A stretch of 64,000 nt of DNA, taken from contig NZ_CP125946.1 of assembly GCF_030064065.1 (NCBI RefSeq), forward strand, positions 1,798,001 through 1,862,000, given 5' to 3'. Below the pieces are notes generated by a model, which had not been told where the DNA came from, made no database searches, and saw only the letters and a program-made list of their open reading frames with translations. Position 1 is the first letter of the stretch. Each line of letters opens with the position of its first letter. Below are positions 1-9,801 of the stretch, in pieces. A program made the translations under genes and the position numbers. The DNA comes from Rothia sp. SD9660Na (lineage in GTDB: Bacteria > Actinomycetota > Actinomycetes > Actinomycetales > Micrococcaceae).

Positions 1-1
1 G

Positions 2-139
2 TCTTCTCTCGCACCCACTGAGGGTTACCATTACGGGGATTCAAATTTTTCAGATGGTGGCGTCACCATACGCCCCCTTAGCGCGGAGCAACTAAGCCAG
101 CTTTATGAGGATGATGGTTTTCGCCAGTCGAACCCGTAG
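2..139 (+). CDS. C-terminal fragment of an unknown protein (cut by window edge)
   Basis: An open frame enters from the left edge with its first full codon at base 2 and ends at TAG 137-139, leaving the last 45 residues. The tail is polar (Gly/Asp/Ser-rich, ending FRQSNP) and matches no family I recognise. Its stop lies 30 bp from the stop of the convergent XRE regulator. With only 45 codons visible, chance openness cannot be excluded. Confidence 0.35.
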   Translation, partial: SSLAPTEGYHYGDSNFSDGGVTIRPLSAEQLSQLYEDDGFRQSNP

Positions 140-169
140 AGATTCGCTAGTGAGCCGGTCGGTTCCTGA

Positions 170-400
170 CTATGCTGGTTGCGCTTGGCGCGCTTGAACT
201 TTATAGAAAATTTCAACGTCAATGCCCAGGTGATTAGCAAGTAGCATAAGCTCATCTGGGTCAAAGCGTGTGCGGTTGTTGAAGCGGTCGCTGGTTGATG
301 CGGTTGAAAGACCGAGTAGACTGGCGACCGCTTTTTGTGTAAGGCCTGCGCGAGCTACTTCGGCGCTGACATTGGCAGCAATCTGTTCAGAATAAGTCAT
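170..400 (-). CDS. Small XRE-family helix-turn-helix regulator
   Basis: A 76-residue protein that is almost only a Cro/CI-type DNA-binding domain. The segment LTQKAVASLLGLSTASTSDR (about residues 20-39) reads as helices 2 and 3 of the HTH, and FDPDELMLLANHLGIDVEIF as the closing helices. There is no second domain. The start is fixed by a promoter with -35 TTGCAT and -10 TATATT, 17 bp apart, whose -10 ends 6 bases before the ATG, so the message is probably leaderless. It is divergent from a second XRE gene at 514. Such pairs are typical of phage or element lysogeny switches, and self-repression is likely because an operator-like repeat lies in the promoter spacer. The DNA target is inferred. 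Confidence 0.8.
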   Translation of the reverse strand: MTYSEQIAANVSAEVARAGLTQKAVASLLGLSTASTSDRFNNRTRFDPDELMLLANHLGIDVEIFYKVQARQAQPA

Positions 401-406
401 GACTTA

Positions 407-435
407 AATATATTCGGTTTTTTCGTATCATGCAA
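407..435 (-). promoter_or_regulatory. Leaderless promoter of the 76-residue XRE gene
   Basis: On the minus strand, -35 TTGCAT (430-435) and -10 TATATT (407-412) are separated by exactly 17 bp. The -10 ends 6 bases from the ATG at 400. Operator-like repeat 1 (412-428) fills the spacer. Confidence 0.7.
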
Positions 436-460
436 GCACTAAGATTCGGATTTTTCATAT
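412..460. promoter_or_regulatory. Two operator-like direct repeats between divergent XRE genes
   Basis: ATTCGGTTTTTTCGTAT (412-428) and ATTCGGATTTTTCATAT (444-460) agree at 15 of 17 positions. Their starts are 32 bp apart, about three helical turns, so two repressor dimers could bind on the same DNA face. Copy 1 is a loose palindrome (ATTCG...CGTAT). Binding by one or both neighbouring regulators is inference. Confidence 0.5.
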
Positions 461-477
461 TTTTTCCGCACATCCTG

Positions 478-506
478 TTGGAATCATGGGATTATCTGAG
501 TATAGT
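478..506 (+). promoter_or_regulatory. Leaderless promoter of the second XRE gene
   Basis: -35 TTGGAA (478-483), a 17-bp spacer and -10 TATAGT (501-506) are followed by 7 bases and the ATG at 514. This argues for starting the protein at 514 and not at the upstream in-frame ATG at 430. Confidence 0.7.
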
Positions 507-513
507 TGGGGAT

Positions 514-942
<429 letters not shown>

Positions 943-1034
943 ACAGCACCAGGCTCTAGAGAGCTTGATACTGCCTCTAAGAATACCGAAAAGTCAGGCA
1001 GAGACCAAAACAGCAGTCACGGTTCGTACGAGCC

Positions 1035-2718
<1,684 letters not shown>

Positions 2719-2771
2719 ATTGGTTACCTCTAGTAGTGTGTAGATGGTGTTTCTAGGCTTCTTCGATAAAC

Positions 2772-3980
2772 CTAGCACCTACCATCAAGAAACTCTTGAT
2801 ATAGGTCGTCCGACACGTACAGCGATTCAAAAGTCTCCCAGGTCTTTTCGGCGGCATGGCGGGCTACCATTTGGTGGGAGCACTCCCCCATAGCCTTCCG
2901 CTCGTCCTCGGGCAAGCTCAAGATATCAGCTAGCCGAGCAGCCAGCTCAACGGTATCGCCCGGTGTAAAAAGGTAACCGTTCTTCCCCGAATCAACCAGG
3001 TGCGGCAGGGCCAGGGCGTTAGCTAACACCACCGGCTTTGAGGCACTCATAGCCTCTAGGGTCACGAGCGACTGAAGCTCAGCCGTACCGGGTTGGCAGA
3101 ACACGTCGGCGCGCAGGTAGCCCGCGCGAAGTTCTTCATCTGACACGTACCCCAAGAAACGCACTCGGTCAGCCACACCGCATTCTGCGGCCTTGGCCTG
3201 CAAATCAGAAAGAATCTCGCCGGTTCCAGCAATCTCAAGCACAGTCTTCTGCTTTAGCTCAGCAGGAAGAAGCGAAAAGCCCTCAATGAGCACATCGATA
3301 TTCTTCTCAACGGCCAGGCGCCCGGCAAAGAAAATTCTCAATTCATCGGCAGCTTTCTCGACTACTTCGCCCGGGGCAAGTTCATAATCGGAGCTTTGAA
3401 TACCGTTAGACACCGGCATCACCGGGCGGCGGAACTTACCGGCGCTTTCCATAGCATCGGCACCAATTTGGGTGGGAGTAGTCACCACGGCAGCCCGGTT
3501 GAGAACCCAGCGCATATCAAACCACGAAGCCTTAACCACCAGTTCATTACCAGCCTTACCGAACGGTAAGAAGGGGGTAATATTTTCGGGCATTACATGG
3601 TTGGTCGCAATAACTCGTACCCCGCGTTTAGCGCCGACACGGGCCAGTACCCGACCAATGATGTAATGGCACTGAATATGAATCACATCGGGCTGGATCT
3701 CTTGCACCAGGCGGTCTGCCTCGGCGTAAATTTCCCAGGGGAAGTTCAGGCGCATGTAGGGGTGGGTAATTACCTTGTGCGAGCGCATGCGGTACTCAAT
3801 GATGCCATCTACCGTGTGACGACTGGTGACGCCTTTTTCCTGCTTGGGTGCCATCACATGTACGGTGTGGCCGCGCTCGGCTAGAGCATGGGCGAGACGG
3901 GATGAGAACTGAGCGGCCCCATTGATATCGGGCGGGTAAGTATCGGCGCCAATGAGGACGGTCAAAGGCTTATCAGCCAT
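2772..3980 (-). CDS. Glycosyltransferase family 4, cytoplasmic
   Basis: A 402-residue two-domain GT-B enzyme. The N-terminal acceptor domain opens with VLIGADTYPPDINGAAQFSS, with the AERGHTVHVMAPK strand after it. The C-terminal nucleotide-sugar domain has FFAGRLAVEKNID and the E-X7-E-type segment SLVTLEAMSASKPVV, followed by LVDSGKNGYLFTPGD. The ATG at 3980 is preferred over upstream starts because GAAAGG precedes it and the conserved first strand follows at once. The likely job is transfer of a hexose (mannose-type donors are common in actinobacterial relatives) to a lipid or glycan acceptor; the actual substrate cannot be read from the sequence. It sits 123 bp after a strong terminator and is probably monocistronic. 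Confidence 0.85.
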   Translation of the reverse strand: MADKPLTVLIGADTYPPDINGAAQFSSRLAHALAERGHTVHVMAPKQEKGVTSRHTVDGIIEYRMRSHKVITHPYMRLNFPWEIYAEADRLVQEIQPDVIHIQCHYIIGRVLARVGAKRGVRVIATNHVMPENITPFLPFGKAGNELVVKASWFDMRWVLNRAAVVTTPTQIGADAMESAGKFRRPVMPVSNGIQSSDYELAPGEVVEKAADELRIFFAGRLAVEKNIDVLIEGFSLLPAELKQKTVLEIAGTGEILSDLQAKAAECGVADRVRFLGYVSDEELRAGYLRADVFCQPGTAELQSLVTLEAMSASKPVVLANALALPHLVDSGKNGYLFTPGDTVELAARLADILSLPEDERKAMGECSHQMVARHAAEKTWETFESLYVSDDLYQEFLDGRC

Positions 3981-4103
3981 GCAGGGCCCTTTCGAGATCT
4001 CTTCGTTCGGTACCCCACTGACCTTACCGGGTTTTTGGGGCCCGCGCATCAGCCGCACAGCGGAGCTCACCTGCCCCGGGCGTCCGTTCTTTCTCTGGAC
4101 AGT

Positions 4104-4139
4104 AAAAAGCCCGCCCCGGCAAGAGATGCCGGGGCGGGC
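4104..4139 (-). terminator. Terminator of the DUF1469 holin-like gene
   Basis: A perfect 12-bp GC stem (4109-4120 with 4128-4139), 7-base loop, followed on the minus strand by CTTTTTA. It lies between the holin-like gene and the glycosyltransferase, so the two are separately transcribed. Confidence 0.88.
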
Positions 4140-4186
4140 GTGAGCGCAAGGACGCCTGTGCCGCCTCTTCCGAGGCAAGGCGGGTC

Positions 4187-5056
4187 TTACTTGCGGCGGC
4201 TAATGAGCTTGCCGAGGAAGACGAAGAAGGCTCCCAGGGAAGCTGCCAGGGTTGCGAAGGACTTCCAGTGAGCCTGCAGGGTCTCGGGGTTCGAGGCGTT
4301 TGCGGCCAGCTTCTTACCACCGTCAACGGCGGTAGCAGGAGCGCTCTTTGCGGAGGTCTTGGCGTTCTGCACCAGGCCCTGGGCACCAGCCTGTACGTCG
4401 CGGGAGTAGGTCTCGATATCGTCGCGCAGGGTCTTGAGGTGCTCGCGGCGCTGCTTGGTGCGTTGCAGGAGCTGTTCCTTGCTGGGGGCGGGGGTAGCGT
4501 GTGCCTGCTGCTCGCCGCCGGCCTTCTTCTCCTCTGCCTTCTGCTCGGCCTTCTTGGCTTCTGCCTTCTCAGCCTGCTCGCGCTTGAGGCGCTTGGAGGT
4601 CATGGCGGAGCCTTCCTTCAGCACGCCCAGGTCGTAGAGCAGACCAAAGATAGCTGATTCAGGCTTTAAGGGCAGCTGGGCCTTGATCATCTTGAAACCG
4701 ACAAAACCGGCGATGCCGGCAAGGAGCAGAAAGAGGACGAACAGAACCAGAGCTGCCGCCCAGTTAGGCATGATGGAGGCCAGACCAACGTAGGCCAAGA
4801 TAACCAGAGCGATAGCCATAAAGAGGGCGAAGACCAGGGCTACTGCGGCAACCGCAGCGCCCTTACCCAGGGCGATACCCTTTTCTTTGACCTCAATCTT
4901 GGCGATCTGGATTTCGTCTTTGAGCTGCTTAGGGGCTAGGTTGGTGAGCACCTTGCCTGCGTCAGCCACGTTCGTAACGCTAGCTTTGATGTTGTTGAAG
5001 CCAGCGCGCAGACCCTGGGCTCGGCGTGAGCCGTTCAGGTCGTTAGGAGTGGTCAT
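4187..5056 (-). CDS. Phage-holin-like superfamily membrane protein (DUF1469 type)
   Basis: A 289-residue protein starting at the ATG at 5056 (GAGAGG upstream). Residues 50-70 form the amphipathic segment seen before the membrane part (LAPKQLKDEIQIAKIEVKEK). Two closely spaced hydrophobic helices follow (VAAVALVFALFMAIALVILA and WAAALVLFVLFLLLAGIAGF), the hallmark of the putative Actinobacteria holin-X/DUF1469 family. After about residue 150 comes a long, highly charged Lys/Glu/Ala coiled-coil-like region, and then a short hydrophobic C-terminal segment ending in RRK. The holin name is historical: this is a stand-alone chromosomal gene with no lysis genes nearby. A structural cell-envelope role is a guess. 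Confidence 0.75.
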   Translation of the reverse strand: MTTPNDLNGSRRAQGLRAGFNNIKASVTNVADAGKVLTNLAPKQLKDEIQIAKIEVKEKGIALGKGAAVAAVALVFALFMAIALVILAYVGLASIMPNWAAALVLFVLFLLLAGIAGFVGFKMIKAQLPLKPESAIFGLLYDLGVLKEGSAMTSKRLKREQAEKAEAKKAEQKAEEKKAGGEQQAHATPAPSKEQLLQRTKQRREHLKTLRDDIETYSRDVQAGAQGLVQNAKTSAKSAPATAVDGGKKLAANASNPETLQAHWKSFATLAASLGAFFVFLGKLISRRK

Positions 5057-5202
5057 GTGCCACCTCTCTCTGTGTCGATAAGCGTGCTTGCGTATTACGT
5101 GTACCAAATAGTAAGTTTACCGGCTTTTAGGGGCTTGTGGCGACTGCGCCCTGGAATGTGGCGCGTTTATCGGGAGAAGCTCAGGCAATAATTCTGGGGA
5201 AC

Positions 5203-5226
5203 AAAAAAGCCCAGCCGAAGCTGGGC
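5203..5226 (-). terminator. Terminator of tRNA-Asn
   Basis: A 7-bp perfect stem (5209-5215 with 5220-5226) with a 4-base loop (TTCG in the RNA direction), followed by six T on the minus strand. Confidence 0.9.
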
Positions 5227-5237
5227 CTTTATTGCCG

Positions 5238-5310
5238 CTCCCCCGACTGGACTCGAACCAGTAACCCTTCGATTAACAGTCGAATGCTCTGCCAATTGAG
5301 CTACGGGGGA
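5238..5310 (-). tRNA. tRNA-Asn (GUU)
   Basis: A complete 73-base cloverleaf: acceptor TCCCCCG/CGGGGGA with discriminator G, D arm GCTC...GAGC, anticodon loop CTGTTAA (GUU) and T arm CTGG-TTCGAGT-CCAG. No encoded CCA. Its terminator lies 11 bp downstream. Confidence 0.95.
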
Positions 5311-5406
5311 ATGTTGTTTGCGGTGTTTCCATCGCTGCAACGAGTAATAACTCTACACGGGCTTTTTACCCTACGCAAATCGATATTGAGTTAACTACAT
5401 CACATC

Positions 5407-7311
5407 TTAGTCTTGGCCTTGCATTTTGCTGCGGCGGCGGAGTTCGAGGGTGAGGAGTTGCTGTTGAATCTCCCGGTAGGCTTGGGCGTCGTTCTGGGGC
5501 GAGAGGCGTTGGAGCTGCATGAGTAGGTCTGATTTTTGTCGGGTGATTTCTTGTTCGAAGAGGCGGTTGAGTATGTCTTGTGAGTAGCGCACCAGTTGGT
5601 CGTCGGTGCGGGCAGGGATGGGGGCGACGGTGAGTTCTGCGATGAGCGCGTGGACGGGTTCGGGGGCGTGGGCGCGAACGGTGTTGACCCAGGTGGCTCC
5701 GGGCTCAGGGGCGATGGTGGAGGCTGCCCCAATGATGCCCTGGGCGATGCCACTGTGGGCCCGGTAGCGGTAGTGCACGGTGGCTAGCTCCTGCCACTGT
5801 TCGAGGGAGAGGTACTGGGGGTATTGCAGCACGATTTCGAGTGCTTCACGCTCGGTGCGGGCTGCGGGGTCGCGTAGGTCGGGTAGCTCGTAGGGGTCTT
5901 CTACAGGGGTGGGGGCTTCTTCTGCTGCGATTCGGGCGGCGCGTTCTGCTTCTGCTGCTTCGGCTCGTTGGCTAGCGGAGGCCTGCGGATTAGCTGCCGC
6001 TGCGCTGACGGCTCGCTGCACTTCGGCGGCGTCTAACCCTAACTGCCCTGAAACCTGCCGTACGTAGGCTGGGCGCAGGGCGGCGTCCTTGATTCCGGCG
6101 ATGATGGGCGCGATGGCGCGCATGCCGCGCACGCGCCCCTCAAGGGTGCCGAGGTCGTAGTTGGCAAGGGTGGCGTCGATAGCGAATTCGAAGAGCGGAC
6201 GCCGGGAGGCAATGAGGGAGCGCACGGCGGCGTCCCCGCGTGCTAGGCGCAGGTCGCAGGGGTCCATGCCATCTTTTGCGACGGCCACGAAGGTTTGGGC
6301 GACGAAGCGCTGGTCTTCTGAGAAGGCAGCCAGGGCGGCTTTTTGGCCGGCGGCGTCGCCGTCGAAGGTGAAGATGACTTCGCCGCCGGTGCCGTCGTCG
6401 GAGATGAGGCGGCGCACTATTTTGATGTGGTCGGTGCCAAAGGCGGTGCCGCAGGTGGCCACGGCGGTGTCGATGCCGGCGAGTTGGGCTGCCATGACGT
6501 CGGTGTATCCCTCGACGACCACAATCTGCTTCTTCTTGGCGATAGGGCGTTTGGCCAAATCTAGCCCGTAGAGCACCTGCGATTTTTTATAGAGGGCGGT
6601 CTCGGGGGTGTTGAGGTACTTGGGGCCCTGGTCGTCGTCGAAGAGGCGGCGGGCGCCGAAGCCGATGGTTTCGCCGGTGATGTTGCGAATGGGCCAGATA
6701 ATGCGGCCACGGAAGCGGTCGTAGAGGCCGCGCTGGCCTTCTGAGAACATGCCGGTCTCGCGTAGCTCCTCGGTGGTGAATCCCTTGTTCATGAGGTACT
6801 TGAGCAGGTTATCCCAGCCACGCGGGGCAAAGCCAACCCCAAATTTTTGGGTGGCAGTCGGGTCAAAGCCACGGGCACCTAAGAACTTCTGAGCTTCCAC
6901 GGCGGCGGGGGTGTAGAGATTTTTTTGGAAGAACTCCGCTGCAATCTTGTGGGCATCGAGCAGGCGCTGGCGGCGTCCTACCTCTTCGCGGCTCATGCCG
7001 CTACCCTGCTCATAGTGCAGTTCGTAACCGATGCGGGCGGCGAGTTTTTCGACGGTTTCGGTGAAGGAGGTGTGGTCCATTTCCATGAGGAAACTGATCA
7101 CATCGCCCGATTCGCCGCAGCCGAAGCAGTGGTAGGTGCCCATCTGGGGGCGCACGTGGAAGCTCGGGGTGCGTTCATCGTGGAAGGGGCAGAGGCCCTT
7201 GAAAGAGCCGATACCGGCGGATTTGAGGGTTACATACCCTTCGATGATTTCGCGGATGTCGGTGCGTGAGCGCACCTCGTCAATGTCTTCTCGTTTGATT
7301 AAGCCTGCCAC
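5407..7311 (-). CDS. dnaG: DNA primase DnaG
   Basis: A 634-residue primase that makes RNA primers at the replication fork. Numbering from the GTG at 7311: the CHC2 zinc ribbon has C41, H44, C62 and C65 (CPFHDERTPSF...YHCFGCGESGD). The catalytic core carries VEGYTDVMA and, further on, FTFDGDAAG of the Toprim fold. The C-terminal third is a helical, DnaB-binding-type region. The GTG was chosen because family members begin directly with AGLIKREDIDEVRSRTDI; a TTG at 7377 would extend the protein into the dgt gene. No clear ribosome site precedes either. It follows dgt by 43 bp on the same strand, the usual actinobacterial dgt-dnaG pair. Confidence 0.95.
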   Translation of the reverse strand: MAGLIKREDIDEVRSRTDIREIIEGYVTLKSAGIGSFKGLCPFHDERTPSFHVRPQMGTYHCFGCGESGDVISFLMEMDHTSFTETVEKLAARIGYELHYEQGSGMSREEVGRRQRLLDAHKIAAEFFQKNLYTPAAVEAQKFLGARGFDPTATQKFGVGFAPRGWDNLLKYLMNKGFTTEELRETGMFSEGQRGLYDRFRGRIIWPIRNITGETIGFGARRLFDDDQGPKYLNTPETALYKKSQVLYGLDLAKRPIAKKKQIVVVEGYTDVMAAQLAGIDTAVATCGTAFGTDHIKIVRRLISDDGTGGEVIFTFDGDAAGQKAALAAFSEDQRFVAQTFVAVAKDGMDPCDLRLARGDAAVRSLIASRRPLFEFAIDATLANYDLGTLEGRVRGMRAIAPIIAGIKDAALRPAYVRQVSGQLGLDAAEVQRAVSAAAANPQASASQRAEAAEAERAARIAAEEAPTPVEDPYELPDLRDPAARTEREALEIVLQYPQYLSLEQWQELATVHYRYRAHSGIAQGIIGAASTIAPEPGATWVNTVRAHAPEPVHALIAELTVAPIPARTDDQLVRYSQDILNRLFEQEITRQKSDLLMQLQRLSPQNDAQAYREIQQQLLTLELRRRSKMQGQD

Positions 7312-7354
7312 GGGTTCAATTTTAGTCTGGGCCGTCAAGCCGGCGGATTTTGGC

Positions 7355-8692
7355 TTACCACAGCGGTTTGTCGCCAACCGCCCAGTGGGTTCCTGTGATT
7401 CGTTTGAAGAGGGCGACCGCGGAGCGGTCGGTCAGGCAGGCGACCTGGTCAATGACCAAGCGCAGGCGGGCGGCGTCATCGTTACGGCCAAGTTCTTGCA
7501 GGTCGGCGGCAAAAACCGGGTCAAGGTAGCCGGGGTTATCGAAGAGGGCGTGGACTAGAAATTCGAGGATTTCCTGTTGGTTCCCGTCGGTTGCCTGGGC
7601 GGCTGCTGCGTCGCGAGGAGCCATGACAAAAGCGGTAGCGATGCCCTTGAGCACGGCGATTTCGTGCTCGGTTTCTTCGGGCACCACCAGCTGGGCCTGG
7701 TAGCGGGTGAGCGGTTCGTCCCCGTAGACGTCGCGGGTTGCCAGCATGGCGCTGGCAGCAAAACGCCCAATGAGTTTAGAAGTAAGGGCCTTGAAAGCCG
7801 CCATGGACGAGCGGGTCCCCGTCATATTCGGCACCCAGCGGTTGAGGTTCTCTAAGCGGGTTAGTGCTTTGTCGAGGATGGCGTCCTCAACCCCGGGCAG
7901 GTACCAGAGCCGGGTTTTGTCGAAAACCTGCTGGCGGGCGTCCGCCTTTTTCAGGTCATCAAGCTGCACGTGCCCACCGAAGACGGCGTCCTCCACATCG
8001 TGCACCGAGTAGGAGATGTCGTCGGCGAGGTCCATAACCTGGGCCTCTAAGCATTTTTGGGTGGGAGTAGCCCCGGCTTCAGCGGCCCCGGCACGGAGCC
8101 ATTCGAAGACCGGTAGGTCGTCGGCATAGACACCAAATTTGCGGTTGGGTTTGCCGTCGGTGCGGACGGGGGCCTGGGAGCGGGTCCAGGGGTACTTGCA
8201 GGTTGCGTCCAAGGACGCTCGGGTCAGGTTTAGCCCGGCAGAACCGCCGTCGTGCCTAATTACCTTGGGTTCAAGGCGGGTGAGCAGGCGCAGGGTTTGG
8301 GCGTTACCCTCAAAACCACCGGCGTCCGCCGCTAGCCGGTCGAGGGCGGTTTCACCGTTGTGCCCAAAGGGCGGGTGTCCAAGGTCGTGGGAGAGACAGG
8401 CCGTATCGACAACATCGGGGTCGCAGCCCAACATGCGCCCCAGCTCGCGGCCAATCTGGGCAACTTCAAGGGAATGCGTCAGGCGGGTGCGCACAAAATC
8501 GTCGGTGTCGGGGTCAACTACCTGGGTTTTAGCTCCGAGACGGCGCAGGGCGGACGAGTGCAGCACGCGGGCCCGATCGCGTTCAAAGGGTGAGCGATAG
8601 ACAAACTTATGGTGTTCAGGAACCCAGCGTTCGGCGTCCGCTGCGCTATAGCCGGGGGTGGGGGCCTGTTCGGGGGTGAAGGTGCTGCTCAT
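7355..8692 (-). CDS. dgt: Deoxyguanosinetriphosphate triphosphohydrolase (dGTPase), HD family
   Basis: A 445-residue enzyme that hydrolyses dGTP (and, in many relatives, other dNTPs) to deoxynucleoside and triphosphate, helping set dNTP pools. The HD metal site is complete: H73 in RTRLTHSLEVAQ, H102-D103 in CLSHDLGHPPFGHNGE, with H106 and H111, and a later D in LADDISYSVHDVED. Length is normal for the actinobacterial dGTPase-like class. It precedes dnaG with 43 bp between stop and start, so the two are probably cotranscribed. ACGAGATAC precedes the ATG. Confidence 0.93.
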   Translation of the reverse strand: MSSTFTPEQAPTPGYSAADAERWVPEHHKFVYRSPFERDRARVLHSSALRRLGAKTQVVDPDTDDFVRTRLTHSLEVAQIGRELGRMLGCDPDVVDTACLSHDLGHPPFGHNGETALDRLAADAGGFEGNAQTLRLLTRLEPKVIRHDGGSAGLNLTRASLDATCKYPWTRSQAPVRTDGKPNRKFGVYADDLPVFEWLRAGAAEAGATPTQKCLEAQVMDLADDISYSVHDVEDAVFGGHVQLDDLKKADARQQVFDKTRLWYLPGVEDAILDKALTRLENLNRWVPNMTGTRSSMAAFKALTSKLIGRFAASAMLATRDVYGDEPLTRYQAQLVVPEETEHEIAVLKGIATAFVMAPRDAAAAQATDGNQQEILEFLVHALFDNPGYLDPVFAADLQELGRNDDAARLRLVIDQVACLTDRSAVALFKRITGTHWAVGDKPLW

Positions 8693-8740
8693 GTATCTCG
8701 TCTTTTCTCTACCGGTTCAATCTAGGCCTGTTGTTCTAGT

Positions 8741-8944
8741 TTAAAGGTCATCCCCCTGGTCAAGACCGTATTCGGCGGGCCAGGTGACCTCGCCTGAGAC
8801 AGGCGGGTAGTCGGGGGTGAGGTTGATGAGTTGCAGGGCATCGACCAGGTCGGCCTCGTGGCTGGTCTCAAAGGCAGCCAGGAGCAGGTCGCGAATTTCT
8901 GCGGTATCGGCCGGGGTTTCAGGGCTCAGGGCGTGGGTGGTCAT
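8741..8944 (-). CDS. Small protein, possible remnant of a GNAT acetyltransferase
   Basis: A 67-residue acidic protein. Residues 15-36 (IRDLLLAAFETSHEADLVDA) resemble the first strand and helix of YhbS-type GNAT acetyltransferases, but the acetyl-CoA-binding part is missing and the tail (...DYPPVSGEVTWPAEYGLDQ) is unlike GNAT. It is probably expressed, because a -10 TAGACT (8952-8957) sits exactly 7 bases before the ATG, as at other leaderless genes in this window. It could be a decayed acetyltransferase or a small protein of its own; function unknown. Confidence 0.55.
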   Translation of the reverse strand: MTTHALSPETPADTAEIRDLLLAAFETSHEADLVDALQLINLTPDYPPVSGEVTWPAEYGLDQGDDL

Positions 8945-9070
8945 GCCTTTAAGTCTAGAGGGTATGCCCAGGCTGGGGCGTGTGCCCCGCGTCCGCCTGC
9001 CTCACACGTAAGGGGAAGGTGGGCGCCGCGTCCGCCCTCACTCCGTCCTGTCCCGCACCGCGAACTCAGT

Positions 9071-9132
9071 GTCTATAAAAATCGCGCAGGACCCACGTCG
9101 AGCGTGGACACTACGCGATTCTAGTCAGCACT
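9071..9132. repeat. 62-bp hairpin repeat, copy A
   Basis: Imperfect palindrome with outer arms AATCGCG (9080-9086) and CGCGATT (9114-9120) and inner arms CCACG/CGTGG (9093-9097, 9103-9107). A second copy in the same orientation lies at 10986-11047; ungapped comparison gives 48 of 62 identical bases, with the arms conserved and the loop diverged. Confidence 0.8.
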
Positions 9133-9136
9133 GTGT

Positions 9137-9444
9137 TTATTGGGGCAGAGGTTTCATGGAAGCAAGGACGCGGTCAGGCAGCATGTGCACGCGCGGCAAC
9201 AGATCTTGGGGTGGGTACGTAGGGTCAATACATTCGCGCCAGTACTCAACGTGTTTCTCGTCCAACCAGTGCTCAGACTCAGTGACCTTCTGTTCCAAGC
9301 CGGCCTCCCCACGCACTGAATACCAGTACAGGTAATCGACGCCATCAATTGTTTCAGCAAAAATTGTCTCAATGTACATGTGCTCAGGCTCTTAGGTAGA
9401 CTAAGCGCCTCTGCCCCACGGCTGTAGGTAAGCGAAAGCTTCAT
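9137..9444 (-). pseudogene. Decayed DUF6176-like gene
   Basis: The open part (ATG 9379 to stop 9137, 80 residues) carries the conserved core of the DUF6176 family: MYIETIFAE, YLYWYSVRGE, SEHWLDEKHVEYWRECID and a hydrophobic MLP..V end. The usual N-terminal strand is found in another frame, starting at ATG 9444 (MKLSLTY...), after which about 20-30 codons appear lost; a TAA lies just before EPEHMYIE in the lower frame. The internal ATG at 9379 has no ribosome site. So the gene has lost its start region, although a short protein from 9379 cannot be excluded. The family has no known function. The broken 5' end coincides with one arm of an inverted repeat. Confidence 0.6.
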
Positions 9445-9488
9445 ATGCGTGCGCAAAGAACACGCCTATGAAGCTTTCAGTTACCTAC
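9424..9488. repeat. 28-bp inverted repeat duplicating a gene start
   Basis: Arms 9424-9451 and 9461-9488 agree at 25 of 28 positions when one is reverse-complemented; the loop is 9 bp. Each arm contains an ATG followed by codons for MKLS-[LV]-TY, one per strand (minus strand from 9444, plus strand from 9468). The plus-strand copy stops after 11 codons. Confidence 0.85.
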
Positions 9489-9564
9489 GAGGAGATTTCA
9501 TGAACCGTTTGATAAGAGCTTCCTAACCACAGATTTACGCCTGCCTAGAACTAGATCAGCTCAG

Positions 9565-9792
9565 TTATGCCTTGATGACCGTGATACTCCACTCAGCAGG
9601 GCCACGTTTAACAAAGTTTTTCGTTCCGTAACCGTTCTCAGCTGCCCACCTCGGAATTGCTTCAGTGCCCTGGGTACAGTCAAAGTTAATAACCAGTTCG
9701 TCGCCGGAGCTAAGCTCAGTCATGGCTGCTTTGGCTTCTTGGACGGGGAAAGGGCAAATCAGACCATCTGTTTCGAGGATTCGCTGTGCCAT
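9565..9792 (-). CDS. TusA-family sulfur-carrier protein (YeeD-like)
   Basis: A 75-residue TusA/SirA-fold protein. The sulfur-accepting cysteine is in the CPxP-type motif LICPFPVQEAK (about residue 13), followed by the family pattern of a helix and two strands (SGDELVINFDC, EWSITVIKA). A second Cys (about residue 39) is present. AAGGAG lies before the ATG. It begins 9 bp after the transporter stop on the same strand, so the two are one operon. Known TsuA-TsuB pairs take up thiosulfate and pass the sulfur on; the same role is inferred here. It is a stand-alone carrier, not a tRNA-modification TusA, as no tus relay genes are near. Confidence 0.85.
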   Translation of the reverse strand: MAQRILETDGLICPFPVQEAKAAMTELSSGDELVINFDCTQGTEAIPRWAAENGYGTKNFVKRGPAEWSITVIKA

Positions 9793-9801
9793 AGTGACTC
9801 C

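Noticed and set aside
4187..5056. Prophage lysis gene (holin)
   Set aside because: The DUF1469 holin name is a family label; no endolysin or phage structural genes are nearby and it has its own terminator.
5137..5394. Open frame of 85 codons on the plus strand
   Set aside because: It is the antisense translation of tRNA-Asn and its terminator (reads SPDWTRTSNP, a typical tRNA artefact).
5407..7377. Longer DnaG start at TTG 7377
   Set aside because: Would overlap dgt and add residues absent from the family; the GTG at 7311 gives the conserved N-terminus.
9468..9503. Second short gene starting MKLSVTY on the plus strand
   Set aside because: Stops after 11 codons; it is only the inverted copy of the DUF6176 gene start.
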